This document shows, in pieces, positions 8,651-17,200 of a DNA stretch of 64,000 nucleotides. A program made the position numbers and the translations under genes. How positions within the stretch are numbered: the first letter of the stretch is position 1; each line of letters opens with the position of its first letter. This DNA is from Anaerolinea thermophila. Lineage in GTDB: Bacteria > Chloroflexota > Anaerolineae > Anaerolineales > Anaerolineaceae. The stretch spans positions 489,501 to 553,500 of the forward strand of contig NZ_DYHZ01000001.1 of assembly GCF_020723905.1 (NCBI RefSeq), written 5' to 3'. The notes under the pieces are model-generated. The model ran no database searches. It saw nothing but the letters and a program-made list of their open reading frames with translations, and was not told the origin of the DNA.

Positions 8651-9358
8651 TCAATCCCTGGGTTTCGTTGTCTTCAGGAAGTACTTCTGGATCATACGGC
8701 CCATGGGGAATTTTTGCATGGCTTCATCAATGTTGACTTTGCCAGACTTCCGATCGCGGAAATAACCGCTCAATTCAGGAATTGCCGCAAAGCCAAGCAA
8801 GAGATTAGCAACCAGTACAAAGATAATCATCGCGGGGTCGCCGCGTACCAGCCACACCCATAAAACCATCAACCAGGTCCCGGCAACCATAACGATTACT
8901 GCATCACGCAGGACAACCAGTCCCAGAAACATTGACAGAGCATTGCTCACCAGTACCCCCAGTGGATCCATCACCAGAAAAGCCCCCAGCACTGGAGAAA
9001 GGCCATAACCCCCACGGAAACGATGGTACAGGGGCCAGATATGCCCGGCAATTGCCCCTGCCCCGGCAAACAGATAATAGATTTGATCGGGGAAAATGAG
9101 CCTGAAAATCAGCGTTGGCACAAAGGCTTTGATAATATCCAGCAATGCAATGATGCCTCCCCATTTTGCGCCCAGCACAATAGACGCGGTTGTAGCACCG
9201 ACTGCCCTTAACCTGTGTCCATCACCCGAATCCAGGGGAATCTGAACCTGGTTGAGGTCCTGTTCTGGTTTGAGCGTGCGTGCAATGAGACGGGCAAAGG
9301 AGATTGAGCCGATCAGATAGCCTGAAAGAACTGCCAGCAATAAAAGAGAGGAATCCAT
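8651..9358 (-). CDS. Divergent PlsY-like glycerol-3-phosphate acyltransferase family protein
   Basis: A 235-residue protein with about five to six hydrophobic segments. The start at 9358 is preferred over the frame start at 9397 because GGGGAGA lies 5-6 bases before it. It follows the PlsY plan (SGYLIGSISFARLIAR at the N-terminus, then DIIKAFVP and GHIWPLYHRFRGGYGLSP), but PlsY signature residues are altered: the usual GNPGATN region reads RAVGATTAS and the usual FKGGKG reads FRGGYG. True PlsY transfers acyl groups from acyl-phosphate to glycerol-3-phosphate. This may be a paralogue with another acceptor, or an inactive form. It is the first gene of the operon running to 2931. Confidence 0.75.
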   Translation of the reverse strand: MDSSLLLLAVLSGYLIGSISFARLIARTLKPEQDLNQVQIPLDSGDGHRLRAVGATTASIVLGAKWGGIIALLDIIKAFVPTLIFRLIFPDQIYYLFAGAGAIAGHIWPLYHRFRGGYGLSPVLGAFLVMDPLGVLVSNALSMFLGLVVLRDAVIVMVAGTWLMVLWVWLVRGDPAMIIFVLVANLLLGFAAIPELSGYFRDRKSGKVNIDEAMQKFPMGRMIQKYFLKTTKPRD

Positions 9359-9398
9359 AATTTCTCCCCGCTCAAAATGTTTTTTCCTTTGTAGCATT

Positions 9399-9428
9399 TT
9401 ATACAGCGTTAATCAACAGGTTGTGCAA
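9399..9428 (-). promoter_or_regulatory. Likely promoter of the PlsY-like operon
   Basis: The minus strand shows TTGCAC (9423-9428), about 18 bases, then GTATAA within TGTATAAAAT (9399-9404). This lies about 40 bases upstream of the chosen start at 9358. GGTTG/CAACC arms overlap the -35 element and could be an operator. Confidence 0.42.
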
Positions 9429-9670
9429 CCCAAAAAGGTTGAATGTCTGTACACCATCTGCGCCATCGGGTTTCAACACGCTCAAGGGGTTTTGTACAGG
9501 ATCCTGAAAAAACCATTTGCAGGAGCAGAAGGAAGAGAAAGTGTTTTTTCGGAGTTGTTTATCCTGCTTATCCAGAGGTGTTTACTGCCTTCCAATGAGT
9601 AACACGGCATCTTTCCCAGTGCTTTAGCGGCTTTCGTTTAGCCTGCTGTTCACCTCAAGGCAAAAACCCG

Positions 9671-9696
9671 GTGTTTCCGGATGGCATTGCTGTATT
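9671..9696. repeat. 26-bp direct repeat, copy 2
   Basis: Identical over 26 bases to 1720-1745 and in the same orientation. It lies 75 bases upstream of the MFS gene start at 9772 and about 310 bases from the PlsY-like start. A pyrimidine-rich stretch follows both copies. Confidence 0.8.
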
Positions 9697-9771
9697 TTTC
9701 TATCTTCTTCATCTTTTCCCAAAAAAAAACGGGTAGAATCAGAGGAAACGTTTACCCGTTGCAGGAGAACC

Positions 9772-11220
9772 ATGAAGGCATCATCGCAAAACAAGTGGCT
9801 GGCATTACTGGGACTGGGAATGGGGGTGTTTATGGCAACGCTGGACGCCAGCATTGTCAACATCTCCCTGCCTACACTGGTTCGGGTCTTCAACACCAGT
9901 TTTGCCACCGTGCAGTGGGTGGTTTTGAGTTACGTCGTGGTGCTGGCATCGTTGATGCTGGGAATCGCCCGCCTGGGTGACATGCGGGATAAGAAACGCA
10001 TTTACCTGACAGGACTGGGGTTGTTCACTTTCAGTTCCTTCCTGTGTGGGCTCTCCCCCTCCATCGGCTGGTTGATTGGCTTCCGCGCTTTGCAGGGACT
10101 GGGAGCCGTGATGATGCAGGCTCTGGGAAACGCGCTGGTCACCCAGATTGTCTCCCCCTCCGAGCGCGGACGCGCGCTGGGCTTGATGGGAACGACTGTC
10201 TCAGTGGGGATTGCTATCGGTCCCCCGCTGGGAGGACTGCTGATCGGCTCGATTGGCTGGCAGTCGGTCTTCTGGGTCAACGTACCGGTTGGGATTCTCA
10301 CCGCGCTGGCAGTGTTGCGCTTTGTACCTGCCTGCCCGCCTCCCAACCCTCATCAACGCTTTGACGCTGTGGGTGCGCTGGTGCTCTTCTTCACCCTCGG
10401 CGCTTACGCGCTGGGAATGACCCTCGGTCAGGATGCCGGTTTCTCCAGTCCCACAGTGCGGGCGCTTCTGCTCAGCGCTCTGGCGGGCTTGCTGGTGTTC
10501 ATCCTCATCGAGAAACGCGTTCCTCAACCCATGCTGGATCTCAACCTCTTCCGCAACCCCTTTTTCTCCATCAACCTGATGATGGGGTTTCTGGTGTTTG
10601 TGGTGCTGGCGGGCGGTTTCATCATGCCCTTTTACCTGGAAAACGTGAAAGGCTTTTCGGTGCAGATGACCGGACTGTTCCTCATGGCAAATCCGATTCT
10701 GATGGGCATCACTGCACCCATTGCCGGTTCTCTTTCCGACCGCTTTGGCTCGCGGGTAATCAGCCTGATGGGATTGCTCCTGATCGTGGCAGGTTGTATC
10801 GCCTTCGGCACCCTGCGCGCCGATACCAACACCTTTGGCATCCTCTGGCGGTTGGGAGTGCTGGGGCTGGGAATGGGTATGTTCCAGTCGCCCAACAACA
10901 GCGCCATCATGGGCGCAGTCCCGCGAGAGCGGCTGGGTGTGGCGTCGGGGCTGATCGGTCTGTCGCGTACGCTGGGCAACTCCACCGGCTTACCCCTGAT
11001 GGGCAGTCTTTTCACGGCACAGGTGCTGGCAAGCCGGTTCTATCAGTCTGGAGTGGAAATCACCCGGGCTGAGCCACAGGCCCTTGTGGACGGCATAACC
11101 GGCATGTACCACATTGCCGCGGGAGTCGTCTTGCTCTCCGCACTGCTGGCTTCTCTTGCCCTGTGGATGGACACCCGCCGCAAACGCGCCGCGCACTCCA
11201 TTCAGCCCACTCAGGGGTAA
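9772..11220 (+). CDS. MFS drug exporter, DHA2 (EmrB/QacA) family
   Basis: A 482-residue membrane protein with about 14 predicted helices, the DHA2 count. Helix 1 carries MGVFMATLDASIVNISLPTL, which includes the DHA2 motif LDxTIVNVALP in a variant form. Motif A appears as LGDMRDKKR in the first loop, and motif C as LMGTTVSVGIAIGPPLGG. These proton-driven antiporters export toxic organic compounds. GGAG lies just upstream of the start, and a strong terminator follows, so the gene looks monocistronic. Confidence 0.9.
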   Translation: MKASSQNKWLALLGLGMGVFMATLDASIVNISLPTLVRVFNTSFATVQWVVLSYVVVLASLMLGIARLGDMRDKKRIYLTGLGLFTFSSFLCGLSPSIGWLIGFRALQGLGAVMMQALGNALVTQIVSPSERGRALGLMGTTVSVGIAIGPPLGGLLIGSIGWQSVFWVNVPVGILTALAVLRFVPACPPPNPHQRFDAVGALVLFFTLGAYALGMTLGQDAGFSSPTVRALLLSALAGLLVFILIEKRVPQPMLDLNLFRNPFFSINLMMGFLVFVVLAGGFIMPFYLENVKGFSVQMTGLFLMANPILMGITAPIAGSLSDRFGSRVISLMGLLLIVAGCIAFGTLRADTNTFGILWRLGVLGLGMGMFQSPNNSAIMGAVPRERLGVASGLIGLSRTLGNSTGLPLMGSLFTAQVLASRFYQSGVEITRAEPQALVDGITGMYHIAAGVVLLSALLASLALWMDTRRKRAAHSIQPTQG

Positions 11221-11241
11221 TGGATTTGATTTTTCTTCCAC

Positions 11242-11267
11242 CGCAGGGGTTCATCCCCTGCGTTTTT
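11242..11267 (+). terminator. Rho-independent terminator after the DHA2 MFS gene
   Basis: An 8-bp perfect stem CGCAGGGG/CCCCTGCG with a five-base loop, followed by a run of five T. It lies 22 bases after the stop codon. Confidence 0.85.
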
Positions 11268-11271
11268 GTTG

Positions 11272-11277
11272 TACACT
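11272..11277 (+). promoter_or_regulatory. -10 box placed for leaderless transcription
   Basis: TACACT ends six bases before the ATG at 11284, and no Shine-Dalgarno sequence is present. The same box at the same distance precedes the gene at 18184, which suggests that transcription starts at the start codon. Confidence 0.5.
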
Positions 11278-11283
11278 ATCCTC

Positions 11284-12741
11284 ATGAAATCTCCACGCTG
11301 GTACGATTATCTCACCATTAACCTGTACTGGTTCGGGCTGAACATCCGCAATAACGCGGTAGGCGGAGTGTTCCTGCCCTATCTGCTCGCCGCCTTCGTT
11401 GCCGAAGACGTGCGCAACACCGCACTGGGCACCATTCGCACGGCCGGGCTGGTGATTGCCATGCTGGTACAACCGGCTATGGGCATCCTCAGCGATCGCA
11501 ACACCTCGCGTTTTGGGCGCAGACGTCCCTTCATTTTTGTTGGCGTTCTGCTGGATTTGCTGTGTCTGGCGTTCATTGCGGTATCGTGGAACTACACCTC
11601 CCTGCTGATTGCCATTCTGCTCATTCAGTTCACCGCCAACATCTCGCATGGCGCGGTACAGGGCTTGATTCCCGACCTTATCCCCGAAGAAAAGCGCGGC
11701 ATCGCCTCTGGCGTCAAGGGCTTCATGGAGTTGATCCCTCTTCTGCTGGTCTCCCTGATCATTGCGCGCATCGTCAGCAATGGAGGGTTCACCCTGGCGG
11801 TTTGGATTGTGGGCGGCGCGCACCTGCTGATCATGCTCCTCACCATGGTGCTGGTCAAGGAGACGCCCCTGAAAGAAAAGCCTGATATTCCTCTGGCGCC
11901 CACAATGATTCGCGTGCTGGGCATGCTGGCAGGCATTCTGGCGGGTGCCGGCGGTGGACTGGCGGCAGGCGGAGCACTGGGCGGTCTGGTCTGGCTACTG
12001 GCTCACTTTCTCTTCCAGTCCCCGGCAGCATCCATCCTGGGAATCGGGGTGGGCTGTGCCGCGGCAATGATCATTGCCGTTGGAGCGGGAGTGTGGACGG
12101 GTGCCAGCGCCACTCTGGGCTGGAAGGCAGCGCGCGAACAAAGTCCTTTCATCTGGTGGATTGTCAACCGCCTGTTCTTCTTCTCCGCGCTGACTTCCAT
12201 TCAATCCTTCTCCCTGTTCTTCCTGATGTATGTCTTTCACATCACCCGCGAGGAAGCCGTGCGCCTGAATGGAGAACTGTTCACCGTGGTGGGTATTTTC
12301 ACCCTGCTGGCAACCCTGCCGGGTGGGGTGCTTTCCGACCGCTTTGGAAGGCGCAAACTGGTGGGCATCAGCGGAGCGGTGGGGGCTCTGGGCGCGCTCA
12401 TCCTGCTCACCACGATTTTTACCCCACGTTTGCCCCTGATTTATGTGGCAGGCATCCTGCTGGGATCTGCCACCGGATTGTTCTACGCCACCTCGTGGGC
12501 GCTGGGGGTAAGCCTGGTGCCGGAAGACCAGGCCGGGCGCTATCTGGGGGTTTCCAACCTGGCAGGGGCAGGCGCGGGCATGGTCGGCACTGGCATTGGC
12601 GGACCGATTGCCGACTGGATCAACCGCATCCAGCCCGGCATGGGGTATTTCGTCATCTTTGGAGCCTACGCCCTCTTACTGATTTTGAGCGTGGTCACCC
12701 TGCGATGGGTGCAATCGAAACCCTCTTCGTCTGAAACGTAG
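11284..12741 (+). CDS. MFS transporter, sugar-type (GPH/SLC45-like)
   Basis: A 485-residue, roughly 12-helix transporter. The start at 11284 (MKSPRWYDYL) is preferred because the promoter -10 box lies between it and the preceding terminator. Motif A-like loops are visible twice: LSDRNTSRFGRRRPF after helix 2 and LSDRFGRRKLVG in the second half. The loop SDRxxxRxGRRRP resembles the glycoside-pentoside-hexuronide and SLC45 groups, so a sugar-linked substrate is possible but not shown. It ends 34 bp before the isocitrate dehydrogenase gene, with which it may be co-transcribed. Confidence 0.82.
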   Translation: MKSPRWYDYLTINLYWFGLNIRNNAVGGVFLPYLLAAFVAEDVRNTALGTIRTAGLVIAMLVQPAMGILSDRNTSRFGRRRPFIFVGVLLDLLCLAFIAVSWNYTSLLIAILLIQFTANISHGAVQGLIPDLIPEEKRGIASGVKGFMELIPLLLVSLIIARIVSNGGFTLAVWIVGGAHLLIMLLTMVLVKETPLKEKPDIPLAPTMIRVLGMLAGILAGAGGGLAAGGALGGLVWLLAHFLFQSPAASILGIGVGCAAAMIIAVGAGVWTGASATLGWKAAREQSPFIWWIVNRLFFFSALTSIQSFSLFFLMYVFHITREEAVRLNGELFTVVGIFTLLATLPGGVLSDRFGRRKLVGISGAVGALGALILLTTIFTPRLPLIYVAGILLGSATGLFYATSWALGVSLVPEDQAGRYLGVSNLAGAGAGMVGTGIGGPIADWINRIQPGMGYFVIFGAYALLLILSVVTLRWVQSKPSSSET

Positions 12742-12775
12742 AGAGATGAGAGAAATTATCGGTGAGGGAAAATCC

Positions 12776-14218
12776 ATGGACAACAAAAGAATTACCATAG
12801 CCTTTGGCGACGGTATTGGACCGGAGATTATGCGGGCAGTCCTGCGCATCCTGCAGGCAGCGCAAGCCCCGCTGGAGTGGGATGTCATCGAAATTGGCGA
12901 AGCGGTATACCGTCGGGGTGTGCTTTCGGGCATCCCCCCGGAAGCGTGGGATGTCATCCGCGCCAACCGCGTTTTGCTCAAAGCGCCGGTGACCACTCCA
13001 CAGGGAGGCGGTTACAAGAGCATCAACGTGACTCTACGCAAGACACTGGGGTTGTTTGCCAATGTACGTCCCTGCAAAGCCTACACCCCATTCGTCGCCT
13101 CGGCGCACCCGCTCATGGATCTGGTGATCATCCGCGAAAATGAAGAAGACCTGTACGGTGGAATTGAGCATCAGCAAACCGTGGAAATGACGCAGGTGCT
13201 CAAACTCATCAGCCATCCGGGGACAGAGAGCATCGTGCGCTATGCTTTTGAGTACGCCCGCGCCTACGGACGCCGCAAAGTGACCTGCATGACCAAAGAC
13301 AACATCATGAAGATCACCGATGGGCTGTTTCACCGCATCTTCAACGCCGTAGCCGAAGAATACCCCGACATTCAAGCCGAGCATCAAATCGTGGACATTG
13401 GGGCGGCGCGGGTTGCCGCCCAGCCCGAAACGCTGGATGTGATTGTCACGCCCAATCTCTACGGCGATATTCTCTCGGACGTCGCGGCACAACTGGCAGG
13501 CTCGGTGGGGCTGGCGGGGTCGTCCAACATCGGGCGAGAAATGGCAATGTTCGAAGCCATTCATGGATCAGCCCCCGATATTGCCGGGAAAGGCATTGCC
13601 AACCCTTCCGGGCTGCTGCAGGCGGCCGTGCAAATGCTGGTACATCTGGGTCTGGGAGAAACAGCGCAAACCATCGAAAACGCCTGGCTGTGTACGCTGG
13701 AAGACGGCATCCACACCGCGGATATCTACCGCGAAGGGCTGAGTCAAAAACGGGTGGGAACGGAAGCCTTCACAGATGCCATCATCGAACGCCTCGGCAG
13801 AGCCCCGGAACGCCTGCAGCCCTCGCGCTTCCGCAACACCGGCATTGAGATCCGCTTCAGCGTGCCGCGTCCCTGCTGTAAAGAACTGGTGGGGGTAGAT
13901 GTGTTCCTCGACTGGGACGAATCTGACCGCAACCCCGACGTGCTGGGCAGAAAAGTTGAAGCGTTAAGCGGGAACGGCCTTTCTCTGAGGATGATCACCA
14001 ACCGTGGAGTTAAGGTGTACCCGGGCGGACTGCCCGAAACCTTCTGCTCTGACCACTGGCGCTGCCGCTTCCTGGCACAGGAGGGGCAAAAGGCGGAATA
14101 TAATCAGATCCTCGATTTGTTGAGACGGTTCAACGAAGCCGGGCTGGAAGTCATTAAAACCGAAAATCTCTACACCTTTGACGGCGTGCCCGGCTATTCT
14201 GCCGGACAGGGGGAGTAA
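12776..14218 (+). CDS. icd: Isocitrate dehydrogenase family, probably NAD-dependent
   Basis: A 480-residue beta-decarboxylating dehydrogenase. The start at 12776 follows GGTGAGGGA at seven bases. Family motifs are IAFGDGIGPEI, SINVTLRKTLGLFANVRP (substrate Ser/Asn/Arg cluster), IIRENEEDLYGGIEHQQT and YGDILSDVAAQLAGSVGLAG. The long C-terminal extension (about residues 340-480) and the RENxEDLYxGIEH form match the Thermus-type isocitrate dehydrogenase rather than isopropylmalate dehydrogenase. The cofactor loop reads HGSAPDIAGK; NADP enzymes have Lys-Tyr where Asp-Ile stands, so NAD use is inferred. The role would be 2-oxoglutarate supply. Confidence 0.82.
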   Translation: MDNKRITIAFGDGIGPEIMRAVLRILQAAQAPLEWDVIEIGEAVYRRGVLSGIPPEAWDVIRANRVLLKAPVTTPQGGGYKSINVTLRKTLGLFANVRPCKAYTPFVASAHPLMDLVIIRENEEDLYGGIEHQQTVEMTQVLKLISHPGTESIVRYAFEYARAYGRRKVTCMTKDNIMKITDGLFHRIFNAVAEEYPDIQAEHQIVDIGAARVAAQPETLDVIVTPNLYGDILSDVAAQLAGSVGLAGSSNIGREMAMFEAIHGSAPDIAGKGIANPSGLLQAAVQMLVHLGLGETAQTIENAWLCTLEDGIHTADIYREGLSQKRVGTEAFTDAIIERLGRAPERLQPSRFRNTGIEIRFSVPRPCCKELVGVDVFLDWDESDRNPDVLGRKVEALSGNGLSLRMITNRGVKVYPGGLPETFCSDHWRCRFLAQEGQKAEYNQILDLLRRFNEAGLEVIKTENLYTFDGVPGYSAGQGE

Positions 14219-14240
14219 ACTTCAGACCAGATTGAAAGAG

Positions 14241-14269
14241 AAACAGGGCAGGAAAAACCTGCCCTGTTT
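14241..14269. terminator. Bidirectional terminator between convergent genes
   Basis: A perfect 12-bp stem AAACAGGGCAGG/CCTGCCCTGTTT with a five-A loop lies between the dehydrogenase gene (plus) and the nucleotidase gene (minus). A-rich and T-rich stem ends suit both strands. Confidence 0.8.
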
Positions 14270-14293
14270 CGATCAAGAGATCACGTCAAAGGA

Positions 14294-17200
14294 TTACTTG
14301 AAGATGGCAGGGATGTAAGCCCGCGGCGTGACGTACTGGAGACGTCCTTCAATCTGCGGGTTGATTGGTTTGACCGTGCCGGGATCCTGCAGGTATTCAA
14401 TGACGGCATCGCGCACGTAGTACTGCGTGTCGTTCTCGATCTGGCTGAGTGGCCAGAGGGAAACGCCGCTGTCGTTGAAGTTGCACGAACCGGCTGCCAG
14501 GTAGTTCACCGTGGAAACCCGGTAGTATTTGCTGGCATCGTTGAAGTCCACCCGATGTTCTACGCCGCTGGTATCGGTGAAGTACAGCGCCACCACATTG
14601 TTACCGCTTGGCAGGGCAGGATAGGTATCGTTGTAGATAATGCGCCCACCCTTATTGATGTCCAGCATGCAGGTGGTGTAGTACGAGTATCCGCCTGCGC
14701 CGGGCACGTACTTATAGTAGTAGTAGTTGCGGTAAGCGCGTTCAAGGACGGCTTTCAACTGTGGACCGTTCATGCGCAGGGTCACCAGCGAGTTCTCATA
14801 GGGCATGAGGGTGAACATGTTCGCCACCGTCAGCGTGACCGGATTGCTCGGGCTGGCGGTTGTTGCCACCACCTGATTGGTCATCGCACCGGAGAGGTGG
14901 AAGTCAACCGTCACACCTTCCTTGCGCAGTTTCCACACCGAGGCATCTGCCTGCAGGTTGGCGGCATTGGTTTCTTCGGTGTACGCCGTGCGGGCATCAA
15001 TGGGGGTAATGGTATCGCCCAGCGTGGTGTTGTTGTACGCCGTCAGCAGGGCATTGTAGGGATCCACAATGGCTTTGATGGTCGGGTCTTCGGTGACCGC
15101 AGTACCCACGGAGATGTATTTCCCTGTGCGGGAAACCACGTCGTAGGTCGCGCCGCCGGTGAGGGATTTGGCGCGCAAGCCCAGGACCACCTCACCCAGA
15201 TAGGTATTGTAGCGGTACGCCTGGGTCACCAGCACCGGTTTGCCATCCGGATTGCCGAGGATCGTCGGCAGGTATTTGTAGGGACCAAAGCCCTTGGAAG
15301 GATCGGTGTGGCTGTGACCGCCAATGATGGCATCCAGTCCGCTCACCTGCGCGGCAAGATAGGTGTCCACGTTGGTGTCCACCTCTACGCTCGCAGGATT
15401 CTCGGTGAAGCCGATATGGGTCAGGGCAATCACCACATCACTGCTGGACCGCAGCATGGGCGCGTAGGATTGCGCCGTGGTGATGGGGTTCGGGAAGGTC
15501 AAGCCCGGAATGTTGGACGGCAGTTCGTAATTGGAGATACGGTGGTTGCCGATGCCCAGGATAGACACCCGGATGTTTTCCGGTCCCACAATCTTGCGCA
15601 CATACGGCAGAACGGGCACCTTGTTCAACCCGTAGGAGCCGTCATCCTGAATGTTGGCTTGCAACATGGGGAAGTTGGCATCCTGCAGGGTTGAGACAAA
15701 CACATCCTTCCCAAAGTTAAACTCGTGATTGCCCAGCGTCATGGCGTCATAGCCCATAGCGTTGAAGGCTTTAATGAGCGGGTTCATGCGCAGTTCAGCG
15801 GGCAGAGACGTGCCATCCGCAGCATACCCCAGAGCGGCGGTCTTGAAGTAATACATCATCGAGTCGCCCTGGATGTTATCGCCTGCCGTCAGCAGAAGGG
15901 TGCGGGTGGGGTTAAAGGTACGTTCCTGTTTAATGATGGTTGCCAGTTGCGTATACCCCTGGAAAGAACCACTCTTGAGCAGGCGACCGTGCGAATCATT
16001 GTGATGGAGGATGGTCACCGGGATGATCGGATCGGTATCGAAGGTGTCATCGCCATCACGGGCAATACGCCCATCCACCGTGCGATCATAGGGCGACTTG
16101 GTGGGATCAACATCCGGGTTGTAATGATTCTTCATCCAGTTATTGACCTGATTGAGCATGTCGCCCCAGTAGGAAAGCACTTTGAAGTACTTGAAGGGGG
16201 TGAAGCCATCCTGACCGGCAGGAGCCAGGAATTCATTGGTGGCTACGCGGTAGGTTTTGTTGGCATCAATGGGCACCCAGGCGGAGGTGGCTTTGTCCCA
16301 GACCTGAATGTCGTACGCGCCCCAAGCCCAGGTGGTTCCAGCAGTCACATAGCGGTAGAACTTGTAGCGGATGCCGGAAACCTGCAAAGCGCCCTTGAAG
16401 AGCGTGGCAGACTGGTTGAGCAGTTCAACAATCTGAGCGCCGGTCATCTCTCCGACCACCGTCTGATTGCCAAACGGCAGAATGTTGAACATCTTGCCAT
16501 ACGTCACCAGACAGGGATAGGAAGGACAATCGCTTGCTGTGATATCGGCGCGCAAGCCACCCGGGTTGTTGAAGACCATGTCCACATCGTTGGCAGGCTC
16601 GGCATCGTTGTTGAGTTCGTTGTAGATGGCATCGTTGACCATCTCACCCATCAAGCCGTTGCCGTTGTAATCCCGCACAATGGGCACATTGGTATAGAAG
16701 ATGGGTTCATTGATGAGCGCCTGATACGCCGGATCATTGACATAACCCTCCACCAGCGCCTTAATCGTGGGATCTTCTGCTCCGGTCGTGCTCACCGCAT
16801 GTTTCGTCCACGTCATGGAGATGGCACCCGTGGTGCGGTTGACGGTGAAGTCCACCTGCCCCACCTTACGACCGGCATAATGCGCCTGCACCACCATTGT
16901 GTTGCCCACCATGGTCGCGGTGGCTAAATCCGTGTGGCTGTGCCCGCCAATGATCAGGTTGACCGGTTTGCCAGCAGTGTTGAGTTTCTGTGCCAGCGTC
17001 TGATCGCCATACACGGTGAAGCCGTAGCCATACCCGCCGTCGGTGTAGCCATTGTGCGAGAGCACCACAATGACATCCGAGGCGGCATCCAGCGCATCAT
17101 AATAGTGCAGAATAGAGTCAGCCGGATCTTTGAAGCACAACCCTGCTGTGGCTTCCGCGATGGTGATGTAGGGAGTTTCAATCGAGGAAACGCCGATCAC

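Larger units (their letters stand above)
9359..9771. other. Intergenic region with a repeat copy
   Basis: These 413 bases separate the divergent PlsY-like operon and the MFS gene. They hold the likely operon promoter (9399-9428), repeat copy 2 (9671-9696), an A-tract and a TAGAAT box (9734-9739) upstream of the MFS gene. I found no convincing gene in the remainder. Confidence 0.5.

Noticed and set aside
9398-9771. A minus-strand frame at 9624-9908 and plus-strand frames in the same gap as possible genes
   Set aside because: They run across the MFS start or lack any motif and ribosome binding site; the gap is better explained by promoters and the repeat.
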